Origin: CAVQAH01 sp963784195
GTDB taxonomy: Bacteria > Acidobacteriota > Vicinamibacteria > Vicinamibacterales > 2-12-FULL-66-21
Reading direction: 5' to 3'
NCBI GenBank assembly: GCA_963784195.1
Contig: CAWARA010000025.1
Coordinates: 302,824 to 366,823, forward strand
DNA: 64,000 nucleotides
Shown piece after piece: positions 54,676 through 64,000 of this stretch. The position numbers were made by a program, and so were the translations under genes. Below the pieces are notes generated by a model. That model searched no databases. It was given only the letters and a program-made list of their open reading frames with translations, and was not told the origin of the DNA. How positions within the stretch are numbered: position 1 is the stretch's first letter; each line of letters opens with the position of its first letter.

Positions 54676-55031
54676 AACGGCCTCTTCCCTTCCGGTCGCT
54701 TTCCTTGTCGTCGGATTTCCCAGACGTAGTCGAGCCCTCGTGTCCCGCCGGGTAGATCGAACAGGATCTGTGGTGGCAGCAGGGCTTTCTCGATCACCGC
54801 GAGCAGCCGCGGAAAACGATCCGAGCCCACTTGTTCGCGCAGGTCCTCTTCGCTCGACCAGTCTTCGACGTACTCGATGCAGGATGGGTTGCCGGCCTCG
54901 GACGAAGACCGACTCCTTGCCCGTGCGGTTTCGCCGAGCAGCAGGACCGTGGCGCCCGTCGCAAGGACTTCGCTGCGTTTTCTTGTCAGGACATTGGCAA
55001 ACACCTGCTCGACCAGGCGCAAGCGGTTGAC
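54672..55031 (-). pseudogene. Chimeric relic: sigma-54 activator fragment joined to ABM-like C-terminus
   Basis: Residues encoded 55031-54885 (RLRLVEQVFANVLTRKRSE, then ATGATVLLLGET) match the GAF end and Walker A of a sigma-54 activator with the linker deleted; one base further on, another frame reads TGKESVF, completing GETGTGKE-like sequence. From about 54881 the frame reads CIEYVEDWSSEEDLREQVG and RFPRLLAVIEKALLPPQILF, resembling the C-terminal half of an antibiotic-biosynthesis-monooxygenase-type domain. Neither half is complete. The stop overlaps the DUF3302 start. Confidence 0.6.
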
Positions 55032-55074
55032 GCGTGAACCTCGCCGATGCCTCCAGTCAACTCCCACTGCTGCC

Positions 55075-57486
55075 CTATCGGCGTCTCCCACCTCCCCCGC
55101 GCGAACCGCCGCCGCCGCGGTAACTCCCGGCGCCGCGCGTGCCGCTGCCGCTGCGATAGTTGCCGTAGTCATTGGTTCGCTGTGTGCCTTCGCGACGCGC
55201 GGCGGCGTCACGGTTCAGCTGATCCTGCGTTCCGCGATCGACTGTCGGCTGCTGGCGCGTCGTCGAGCGGTCAGTCGGCGTCGGCCTCTCGCCGCTGGGC
55301 TGTCGGTCTGTGTTGTTCCAGCCGCCGTTGTCGTACTTCTGCCAGGTGCCGTCCTGCCGCCGGTAGACGTTGCCGTCATTGCCGGCGTAGACGTTGCCCC
55401 CATCGCCTGCAGCGACGCGGCCGCCACCAGCGCCCTGACGCGTGACGGCGGAGCCCTCGTCGGTCCTGATCGTGCGCGTGGTGGCGCCGGTCTGCCTGTT
55501 CGTATAGCGGTTGGTCTTGGCCCAGTCGTCGCCGCGCTGCACGGCGGTCGATCCCCAGCTGCCATACACGTTGGATCCCTGACGGGTCGCGGCATACGTT
55601 CCAGTGCGCGGGTTGTACGCCTGTGCAACCCCTCGCGCACCGTAGGGACCATACGCCGCTGCGCCGCGCGCATATGTTCCGGTGCGCGGATTGTAGCGGG
55701 CGCCTACACCGGCGCCGCCGTACGGACCGTAGACGCCGGCGCTCCGGCCATAGGCGCCGGTCCACGGGTTGTACCAGGCTGAATATCCGTAGGTTGGAAA
55801 GTGCCCGTAGTAATACGGATAGTAGCCGCCGTAGCCCCAGTACGGTGGATAGTAATAACCCGTGCCCCACATCGTGCAGCCATACGCGACCATCATCCCG
55901 GTGTAGCCCGCGGCCGCGGCAAACACGACCCAATCGTCGTCGTTATCCTCTTCGATGGTTACGTACGTCACGTGGTGCGCTGGAGAGCTGGTAGGAATCT
56001 GATAGATCTCCTGCGGTACCGAGCTGGCGACTTCCCAGGGTCCGGAGGAGGCTTTTCCGACGAACCACACGCCCTGGTAGCACATGTAATAGAGATCGCC
56101 GACCTTGAAAATGTCCTTGTCGGTGTTGACCGCCCGCTGCACGGTCGTTGTCTCGATGGGAGTGAACTGCGCGTCGCCCTGGAACGCGACGTCGGGCGCC
56201 TTCAGTTCTTTCTTGTTGACACGGGCAGTCTGCGGGACTTGCGCCAGCAGAACCGCCTCAGCGGCCTGATCGGTGCCAGGAACGGACGCAAGCACGCGCG
56301 ACCGCTCGTGCTCGAGCGGGATCTTCTTGAAGTCTGCCGGCAACGTCGGCGTGGCAAACGTCCAGGGTCCTGTGAAATCAGGTGCCGAGAACCACCGGCC
56401 TGCCACAAGGTAGTAAACGGGCCCGGCCTTTCCCATCCGGAAGACGTCGCTCTCGGTATTGCTCACCCAGAGCAGTTCGGTGCCCGGCGACGAGCAGGTA
56501 GCTAGGCTCACCGGTGAGGAGTATGAGCTCGGCAGGTTGGAGACTGACGAACACCTTCGGAACCGCCGACGCTTTGATCGGCTTACCGGGCAGGTTCGCT
56601 TTGACGTCCTTCCAGTTCTCCTCGTCGGGCAGTTTCTTGAAGCTGCCCGGCAGCGTTCCAGCCGGCGACCAGGGGCCCTTGACATCGGTCGCTTTCAGCC
56701 ACGTGTCGTTGTTCCGCAGGTAGAGCGTGTTGGTCGGCTCATGCTGGAACAGATCCCAGTTCGTGTTGACCGCGAATTTCAGGTCGTTCTCCTTGATGGG
56801 GCTCCAGATCGGCTCGGCATCGAGATTCACCACGACCGCGGGAACCTTGCTGAAGAAGATCGTCGGGGGATCGGCCTTGATTCCTTCCACATTTCTGCGG
56901 CACGATCCCGCTCTTATCCACGTTGGCCAGCACGCGATCCAGCGCGATCACGCGCTCGTCGTCTGGTATCGCCTTGTCAATCAGTGCCGTAATCTCGCGG
57001 ACCTGCTCCTTCTCCAGCGTTTGAAAATTCGCCTCGACGATCTTCATGTTCTGGAAGTTCACCAGCCGATCGGTCAGGGCGACCTTCGTATCCGCCTCGA
57101 GCTTGACGGTGCCGAGCGCCGGCTTCTCGCCGGTCTTCGTCCGATACGACACGGCGCTGAAGGCGACGATGTGCGCCTGCTTGTCCCAGGTCGCGACCTG
57201 CGGCTGGTACATGAGGATGTTGCCGCCGCTCGGCAGATCGTAGGTACGCGGCCAGCCGCCATCGAGTGGTGTCGAGGTGGTCGCGGCGGAGGCCGCGGCC
57301 GGCTGGGGCCGTCGCTCCAGCCGGCGTCGCCGGTTTCGGCGGTGTCTGCTGCGACGGGGCGGCAGGTTTCGTCGCTGTTTGACCGAGGCTGCCAGCCGCC
57401 AGGACCAGGGGTGCCGTTGGCTGTATCAAAAGACTGAACACCGCGATGGCCGCCACGGCCCGCCGCGGCTGCTTGTCGTTGGTCAT
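55075..57486 (-). CDS. Exported carbohydrate-binding V/XII-type protein with YNPRTG repeats; three +1 frameshifts
   Basis: Four frames join into ~802 residues. Signal peptide (AVAAIAVFSLLIQPTAPLVL), a first domain with ILMYQPQVATWDKQAHIVAF and QNMKIVEANFQTLEKEQVRE, repeated units of about 90 residues containing WNTDWDLF/TWLKA-type motifs (NDTWLKATDVKGPWSPAGTL, VYYLVAGRWFSAPDFTGPW), a Tyr/Gly/Pro-rich membrane-like stretch (YYYPPYWGYGGYYPYYYGH) and two to three copies of YNPRTGTYARG...YGPYG. Shifts lie near 57260, 56890 and 56490. This matches proteins usually labelled carbohydrate-binding family V/XII beside DUF3302/HlyD genes. Probably surface- or periplasm-located. Confidence 0.8.
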
Positions 57487-57524
57487 GAAACTGGATCCTT
57501 TCGTTCTCCGGCGGGCCTGCCGCC

Positions 57525-57866
57525 TCATTCCGCGAGCCACCCGCGCGCTTCGCTGAGGGATCCTGCTCCGAAGAATTCAACGGGCGCCTTCCGGAGGTCA
57601 GCCCCCGCGAACATCATCGTCTCGCCCCGCCAGCGTTCGTCACCAACGATCGCAATACGCTCGATCGCGTCCCCGTGCTTCACGTAAAACGTCAGGTCGC
57701 GCCAGTCATCCTGCGCGGCCCACCCCTCGAACCCTTCCAGAAGAAACAACAGCCTGACGGGACCGACGCGGTCCATCTCCTCGATCAGCCGATGCTGACA
57801 GCGCTCCAGGTCCTGCTTGCGGAGGGTTCCCTGTATCTCGAGGCGATAGACGTTGCCGCCGCTCAT
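57525..57866 (-). CDS. SpoIIAA-like (STAS-fold) protein
   Basis: 113 residues. STAS/SpoIIAA-like fold: YRLEIQGTLRKQDLERCQHR at the start, VRLLFLLEGFEGWAAQDDWR in the middle, RIAIVGDERWRGETMMFAGA, and VEFFGAGSLSEARGWLAE at the end. The conserved phosphorylatable serine of true anti-anti-sigma factors is not evident. It heads the minus-strand envelope/efflux operon and has a sigma-54 promoter 30 bp upstream. Possible stress-sensing or lipid-binding role. Confidence 0.87.
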   Translation of the reverse strand: MSGGNVYRLEIQGTLRKQDLERCQHRLIEEMDRVGPVRLLFLLEGFEGWAAQDDWRDLTFYVKHGDAIERIAIVGDERWRGETMMFAGADLRKAPVEFFGAGSLSEARGWLAE

Positions 57867-57896
57867 GCTGCACCGTCATAGGCATGCGATAGTATC

Positions 57897-57912
57897 AGCA
57901 GGGAGCGTGCCC
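57897..57912 (-). promoter_or_regulatory. Sigma-54 promoter of the SpoIIAA-like operon
   Basis: On the minus strand GGGCACG-CTCC-CTGCT matches the consensus TGGCACG-N4-TTGCW at 10 of 12 scored positions, with the invariant GG and GC 10 bp apart. The expected transcription start is near 57886, about 20 nt before the SpoIIAA-like ATG. Confidence 0.7.
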
Positions 57913-58106
57913 GACAGGGGTGAGGCGGCCCGCTCCAGAAAACGCCCCCTTCAATCGTGTAGGTTGCAGGCATCGATATGCTCGTCCCCCGTTCGTCACG
58001 ACGGTACTCCGATCGGCCGGAGTTCCTCCGTAATGCCGTGGGGCGCCTGAGTGGCTCCTCCCATCGGATTCTCTCGTCCTCCAAGGACCTTACACAGCGC
58101 CTCTAG

Positions 58107-58122
58107 CGGCCCACCGATTGCA
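58107..58122 (+). promoter_or_regulatory. Sigma-54 promoter of the DUF4136 operon
   Basis: CGGCCCA-CCGA-TTGCA: GG and GC are 10 bp apart and the -12 half is perfect; three positions of the -24 half differ from consensus. The expected start is near 58134, 40 nt upstream of the DUF4136 ATG. Divergent from the promoter at 57897-57912. The rest of the 57867-58173 gap shows nothing else. Confidence 0.6.
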
Positions 58123-58173
58123 GCCAGCACCTGCGACCCGATATCGATGACCGAAAAACGAAAGGATACGTGT

Positions 58174-58728
58174 ATGCAGACGAGAATCGTGACCGCGGCC
58201 CTTGCCTTACTGGTGGCCCCGGCTCTGCTCATCGCGCAGAAGACCAGTTACGACTACAACAAATCGGCCAACTTTGCCGCCTTCAAGACCTACGCGCACA
58301 AGGACGGAACCAAGGTCGGCCAGCAGCTGATCGACGACCGCATCGTCGCCGCCATCGAAACCGAACTCGCGGCGAAGGGACTCACAAAGGCGGAGAACCC
58401 GGATGTGTTCGTCGTGTACCACGTGGCGTTCGATAAGCAGCAAGACATCTCGACGTATAGCTCCGGCTATGGCGGCGGCTATGGTGCATACGGGTGGGGA
58501 TGGGGTGGCGGCGGATGGGCGGGTGGCACGTCGACGACGCAGGTGCGTGACATCCTGGTTGGCACGCTCGTGATTGACGTGGCCGATGCGAAGCAGGGGC
58601 AACTCGCCTGGCGCGGCATGGGCGTCAAGGAAGTCAACACGCAGGCAAATCCCGAGAAGCGTGACAAGAGCATCAACAACGCCGTGAAGAAGATCTTCAA
58701 GAACTATCCGCCCAAGCAGAAGACCTAA
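58174..58728 (+). CDS. DUF4136-family exported protein
   Basis: 184 residues from ATG 58174 after AAAGGA. Signal peptide IVTAALALLVAPALLIAQ, then DUF4136: YDYNKSANFAAFKTYAHKD, DDRIVAAIETELAAKGLTKA, PDVFVVYHVAFDKQQDISTY, a Gly/Trp-rich stretch (GGGYGAYGWGWGGGGWAGG) and GTLVIDVADAKQGQLAWRGM. Exported or lipoprotein-like function unknown. First gene of a three-gene operon expressed from the sigma-54 promoter upstream. Confidence 0.92.
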   Translation: MQTRIVTAALALLVAPALLIAQKTSYDYNKSANFAAFKTYAHKDGTKVGQQLIDDRIVAAIETELAAKGLTKAENPDVFVVYHVAFDKQQDISTYSSGYGGGYGAYGWGWGGGGWAGGTSTTQVRDILVGTLVIDVADAKQGQLAWRGMGVKEVNTQANPEKRDKSINNAVKKIFKNYPPKQKT

Positions 58729-58761
58729 ACGGCGTGGATCGTCAACCTCCTGGAGGTCCCC

Positions 58762-59280
58762 GTGAGACGATGGACGGCGACAGGTATGCTGCTGATGGCC
58801 GGCAGCCTGACGGTATTCGGGCAGTCTCCGCAGAACACTGACCGGGAGACAAAAACACTCAATCTCACTGCGTACGCAGAGTTGCTCCGCAGCGACGTGC
58901 GCGCGCAGAAGGTGGCGATCATCACGGAAGTGATGGGTTTCACGGAGACCGAGAACACCGCCTTCTGGCCGATCTACCGCGAATACGACAGCGAGATGGC
59001 GAAGCTCGGCGACGAGCGCGTCGCGATGATTGCTGAATATGCTCAGAACTATCCAACACTCACCGACGCAGTCGCCGAGAAGCTCGCGGGCAAGGCGCTC
59101 GATCTGGAGGCGCGGCGGCAGGCCGTGAAGGCCAAGTGCTACGAGCGCGTCAAGGCGGCATTGTCCCCACGGACGGCGCTTCGGTTTCTGCAGGTCGAGC
59201 ACCAGCTGCTGCTCATCATCGATCTGCAGATCTCGGCTGCGCTTCCCATTGCCGCCTCGACGAAAGAGAGTGTGAAATGA
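58762..59280 (+). CDS. Exported helical protein
   Basis: 172 residues from GTG 58762. Signal peptide TATGMLLMAGSLTVFGQ, then an all-helical mature region (YAELLRSDVRAQKVAIITEV, FTETENTAFWPIYREYDSEM, KCYERVKAALSPRTALRFLQ, VEHQLLLIIDLQISAALPIA). The size and LxxEQ-like helices recall Spy/CpxP-type periplasmic chaperones, but no LTxxQ motif is present, so this is only a resemblance. The stop overlaps the next start (ATGA). Confidence 0.8.
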   Translation: MRRWTATGMLLMAGSLTVFGQSPQNTDRETKTLNLTAYAELLRSDVRAQKVAIITEVMGFTETENTAFWPIYREYDSEMAKLGDERVAMIAEYAQNYPTLTDAVAEKLAGKALDLEARRQAVKAKCYERVKAALSPRTALRFLQVEHQLLLIIDLQISAALPIAASTKESVK

Positions 59281-60082
59281 AAATCCGCAGCACTCGATGG
59301 ATCGCAGCGATGATCGTGCTGGCGACCGGAGTGTCGCTCTCGGCCGACCGCGTCCGGCTTCGATCCGGCAAGGTCGTCGAAGGCATGTTCATCGGCGGCG
59401 ACAGCAAAACCGTGCGTGTACTGCTCGACAGCGGCAGCGTCTCGGAGATCCCGCTCGAGGACGCGGTCGCCGTCGAGTTCTCGGCTCGGAAACCGGCTCC
59501 TCCGCCTCCTGCCACCGAAAGCCGGCGGCTGCACCGAAGCCTGCCGCTGCGCCAGCGCCCGCTGCGGCGCCGCGGACGGTGACGGTCCCGGCCGGCACGA
59601 TGCTGAACGTGCGATTGACCCAGGCGATCGAGGTGGACGTATCCCAGGCCGGCCAAAAATTCAAGGCGCTTGTCGACGACCCTGTGATGATCGGCGGATC
59701 AGTCGTCATCCCGCGGGGTGCGGCGGCCGTCGTTCAAGCCGTTCACGTGGAGCAATCTGGAAAGATGAAGGGCAGCGACAAGATCTCGCTGAAACTCAAC
59801 GCCATCGGCTTTGGCGGACTGATGTACGACGTGGCGACCGCCTACGTCGAGGCGAAAGGCAAGGGCGAAGGCAAACGAACCGCTCGCAAGGTCGGTGGAG
59901 GGGCCGGCTTGGGCGCCATCGTCGGCGGGATCGCCGGGGGCGGCGAAGGGGCGGCCATCGGCGCCGCCGTGGGCGGGATCACTGGCGCCGCGGTGGCAAG
60001 CGGGGGCGAAGAGCATCTGAAGCTCCCGGCCGAGACGCGGCTTCAGTTTCAATTGACCGCAGCCGTCAACATTCGCCCGTAG
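59277..60082 (+). CDS. Exported protein with short barrel motif and glycine-rich membrane tail; one -1 frameshift
   Basis: N-terminal frame: signal (STRWIAAMIVLATGVSLSAD), then RVRLRSGKVVEGMFIGGDSK and TVRVLLDSGSVSEIPLEDAV, an Sm/SH3-like pattern. Near 59519 the frame changes; adding one C to CC restores a proline-alanine linker (RKPAAAPKPAAAPAPAAAP) and then PAGTMLNVRLTQAIEVDVSQ and a glycine-rich hydrophobic end (GAGLGAIVGGIAGGGEGAAI). About 268 residues. The second half resembles TrbI/OmpA-like glycine-zipper proteins. Likely envelope-associated. Confidence 0.78.
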
Positions 60083-60101
60083 CCGGAACCGTTCGCCTCG
60101 C

Positions 60102-61052
60102 CTACGACACTCGCGGCCGCGTCAATCCCAGCTTGGCCATCCGCGTCTCGAGCGTCGTGGGCCGGAGGCCGAGCTGATCCGCCGCCCCTCCGGCGCCGCG
60201 AATACGCCAGCCAGACGCTTCCAGCACCCCGCGGATATGTTCCCGCTGAACGTCGACCAGCTTTGCGCTTCGGTTACTCACCGCCGGCGACGAGCCCGGG
60301 ACAGGAATTGAGAGCCGTGGTCCCTTTGCCACGATCATCGCGCGTTCGACGACGTTGCGCAGCTCGCGGATGTTGCCGGGCCACACGTAATGTTTCAGAG
60401 CGGCGATGGTCTCGCGACGGATCTCCTCAATCGGCTTCTGGAACACCCTCGAAAACTCGTCGACGAAGAGCGCCACCAGCTGCGGAATATCGTCGACCCG
60501 ATCCCGCAGCGGCGGCAGCTGGATCGGAAAAACGTCCAGCCGATAGAACAGGTCCTCGCGAAACGCGCCAGCGGCGATGCGCTGTTCGAGATTACGGTGG
60601 GTTGCAGCGATGACACGCACGTTGACGAGGATAGGCTTGGGACTACCAAGCCGCTCGATCTGACGCTCTTCGAGCACGCGCAGCAGCTTGACCTGGACTT
60701 CGGCCGGCAGGTCGCCGATCTCGTCCAGAAAAATCGTCGACTGGTCCGCGAGCTCGAAACGCCCCAGCTGACGGGTAAGAGCGTCCGTAAACGCCCCTTT
60801 CTCCCGGCCGAAGAGCTCGCTCTCGATGAGCGTGGCGGGGATCGCGCCACAGTTGACGCGAACCATCGGCCGGCCGCGTCGCGCACTGCGCTCGTGAATC
60901 ATCGTGGCCACGAGTTCCTTGCCGGTGCCGGTCTCACCCAGCAGCAGGACCGTGGCATCGGTCGCGGCGACCTGCTCCACTTGTTTCAAGACGCGCCGCA
61001 TCGCCTCGCTCTCCGCCACGATTGCGCCGCTGCCGCGAGGTTCCCGCTCCAT
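60102..61052 (-). CDS. Sigma-54-dependent activator, AAA+ and HTH only
   Basis: 316 residues from ATG 61052 (MEREPRGSGAIVAESEAMRR). AAA+ domain with Walker A GETGTGKE (39-46), Walker B STIFLDEIGDL (105-115), and GAFTDA (86-91) in place of the invariant GAFTGA; sensor-II region RHYVWPGNIRELRNVVERAM; C-terminal Fis-type HTH (AADQLGLRPTTLETRMAKLG). No N-terminal sensory domain. Very similar to the following activator (61364), implying duplication. It should activate sigma-54 transcription, but the changed GAFTGA makes contact with sigma-54 doubtful. Confidence 0.88.
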   Translation of the reverse strand: MEREPRGSGAIVAESEAMRRVLKQVEQVAATDATVLLLGETGTGKELVATMIHERSARRGRPMVRVNCGAIPATLIESELFGREKGAFTDALTRQLGRFELADQSTIFLDEIGDLPAEVQVKLLRVLEERQIERLGSPKPILVNVRVIAATHRNLEQRIAAGAFREDLFYRLDVFPIQLPPLRDRVDDIPQLVALFVDEFSRVFQKPIEEIRRETIAALKHYVWPGNIRELRNVVERAMIVAKGPRLSIPVPGSSPAVSNRSAKLVDVQREHIRGVLEASGWRIRGAGGAADQLGLRPTTLETRMAKLGLTRPRVS

Positions 61053-61363
61053 CTCGGGGCGAGTTTCCCAGCGGAGAGGCTGTCCCGCATTCGTGGTTCT
61101 CAGCAACCTGCGAGCATTCAGGTGTCGACCATGTGTCTCGTTGAACCACGGCACCAATTCCCATTTTTTCCCCCAGGGGCACACGGGCGACAAGCCCGTC
61201 CCGAACTCTCGAAAAAGCGTCGAGGACCGTAGCTGAGGCAAACGGCGTGCCCGTCGTCCGGTACCGGGCTGGCGTCGAACTGCTGGGAAACTCGCGTGCA
61301 ACCCCAGTCCAAGTGGGGCGATTTCGTGGGACCTGCGGGATTTCGCGGCAGATCCTTGCGTGG
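61053..61363. other. Intergenic region between two activator genes
   Basis: 311 bp; the frame of the downstream activator stays open here but shows no recognisable domain. A near-consensus -24/-12 sequence on the minus strand near 61308 (TTGGACTGGGGTTGCA) has 9 instead of 10 bp between GG and GC, so it is not called. Otherwise nothing seen. Confidence 0.45.
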
Positions 61364-63348
<1,985 letters not shown>

Positions 63349-63541
63349 ACGGACTGAATTGCCTTCAGTCTATACCGAAGTCGATCGACTGACAGCGAAC
63401 GACTCACCTCTGCCGCACGGAACTACCTAAATCCTACGGCATGCCGGAGCCACCCGCAATTTCGGAGGCCTGATGATCCCCATCCCCGGTCAGGCGGCCA
63501 TCGGATGAGAATTCGGGGGGCCGGACTAGAGTGAGACGGTG

Positions 63542-63648
63542 CTGACGGCTCTCGCAACGACCACGACGGCCACGACGTCCGCGAAATCATTAGTTTCTAG
63601 CGTCGTGGTCGTCGTGGCCGTCGCGATCGTTTGCTGGAATTCGTCAGG
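63542..63648. repeat. Inverted-repeat element, family C copy 2
   Basis: Reverse-complement orientation of the element at 24328-24443: GCTGACGGCT, CAACGACCACGACGGCC, loop with ATTAGT, then CGTCGTGGTCGTCGTGGCC and CGCGATCGTTT. It fills much of the gap 63349-63643 between the activator and the MscS-type gene. Confidence 0.75.
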
Positions 63649-64000
63649 TCGTCCTCCGTTGCTGTCGTGGATCGCGGAGTTCAGAACAGGCTTTGCAAAT
63701 GCTCACAGCGCCGGCGTCGATCCGGCAGGCCGGCGGGTGCTGGGCGACAGCCACTGACATCGACTGTGACGGGATGGCGATTCCGGTCCCGGCCCGGCTG
63801 ACGATCTCCGTCACGTTGAAGAGCAACCGTTCCTGGATTTCCAGGAAATGATTCCAGTCGCGCGCGAAGAGATAGGCGACGACCTCGACGTCCAGGGAGA
63901 ACGCTCCGAGCCGGAAGAACCGGACCCGCACCGATTCGGTGTCGACCGAAGGGTCCTCTTCCAGCATCCCGCGGATGCCGTTGACGACGTCGTGCAACTG
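63644..64000 (-). CDS. MscS-type mechanosensitive channel, C-terminal part
   Basis: The frame is open to the window edge, so the start lies beyond 64000. About 118 residues show the MscS C-terminal cytoplasmic domain: LHDVVNGIRGMLEEDPSVDT, VRVRFFRLGAFSLDVEVVAY, LFARDWNHFLEIQERLLFNV and EIVSRAGTGIAIPSQSMSVA, followed by a short tail (CRIDAGAVSICKACSELRDP). The channel gates under membrane tension. No N-terminal pore visible. Confidence 0.85.
   Translation of the reverse strand, partial: QLHDVVNGIRGMLEEDPSVDTESVRVRFFRLGAFSLDVEVVAYLFARDWNHFLEIQERLLFNVTEIVSRAGTGIAIPSQSMSVAVAQHPPACRIDAGAVSICKACSELRDPRQQRRTT

Noticed and set aside
61296..61320. Possible -24/-12 sigma-54 promoter between the two activator genes
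   Set aside because: GG and GC are 9 rather than 10 bp apart, which normally abolishes sigma-54 recognition.

Overview
The window comes from a GC-rich genome of Acidobacteriota type, probably Vicinamibacteria (inference from gene content). Lineage markers are three ADOP-type duplicated FtsX permeases (two with a PadR partner or a permease-prefix relic), two VWFA-type acidobacterial exported proteins, a winged-helix regulator with a C-terminal membrane anchor, a carboxypeptidase-regulatory/TonB receptor and two S9 peptidases. No rRNA, tRNA, CRISPR array, prophage or transposase gene was seen.

Layout. 0-8.3 kb: ADOP permeases, a truncated gamma-glutamyltransferase and a PadR regulator. 8.3-9.5 kb: VOC protein, degenerate receiver, palindromic element copy 1. 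9.5-16.7 kb: RDD, SpoIIM-like, DUF58, MoxR, DUF4350 and DUF4129 cluster. 16.8-24.3 kb: S9 peptidase, PQQ-propeller protein, membrane-tailed regulator, degenerate sigma-54-type AAA+ protein, a beta-barrel/exported protein pair and a MerB-like protein with an in-frame UGA at the catalytic-cysteine position. 24.3-33.6 kb: TonB receptor, VWFA protein, adenylate kinase with polyphosphate:AMP phosphotransferase, FMN reductase, Tat-exported metallo-hydrolase, nucleotide-transporter-like protein. 34-46 kb: XRE-PAS-like regulator, zinc-ribbon proteins, palindromic element copy 2, patatin/BamA phospholipase, VWA protein, parvulin lipoprotein, S9 peptidase, ATP-dependent DNA ligase. 46-58 kb: MarC and a long minus-strand series SpoIIAA-like, carbohydrate-binding V/XII-type protein, DUF3302, HlyD, outer-membrane factor, zwf, pgl, glgX. 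58-64 kb: DUF4136 and two exported proteins, two sigma-54 activators and the end of an MscS-type channel.

How the genes work together. Adenylate kinase and polyphosphate:AMP phosphotransferase form a polyphosphate-to-ATP module. zwf, pgl and glgX link glycogen breakdown to NADPH supply. They lie downstream of an envelope/efflux operon that has a good -24/-12 sigma-54 promoter, with a second such promoter facing the DUF4136 operon, and the two adjacent sigma-54 activators are the obvious candidates to drive both.

Standout observations. (1) A candidate selenoprotein of the organomercurial-lyase fold, with a SECIS-like hairpin just after its UGA. (2) A ~310-340 bp nested palindromic element in two copies, with a cloverleaf core whose pairing is maintained by compensatory changes and whose orientation is flipped relative to its outer arms. 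(3) Three further inverted-repeat families, one abutting truncated genes. (4) Twelve apparent +1 frameshifts against one -1 in otherwise well-conserved genes. These most likely reflect residual single-base insertion errors in the sequence, so affected genes are annotated at full length with the shift noted.
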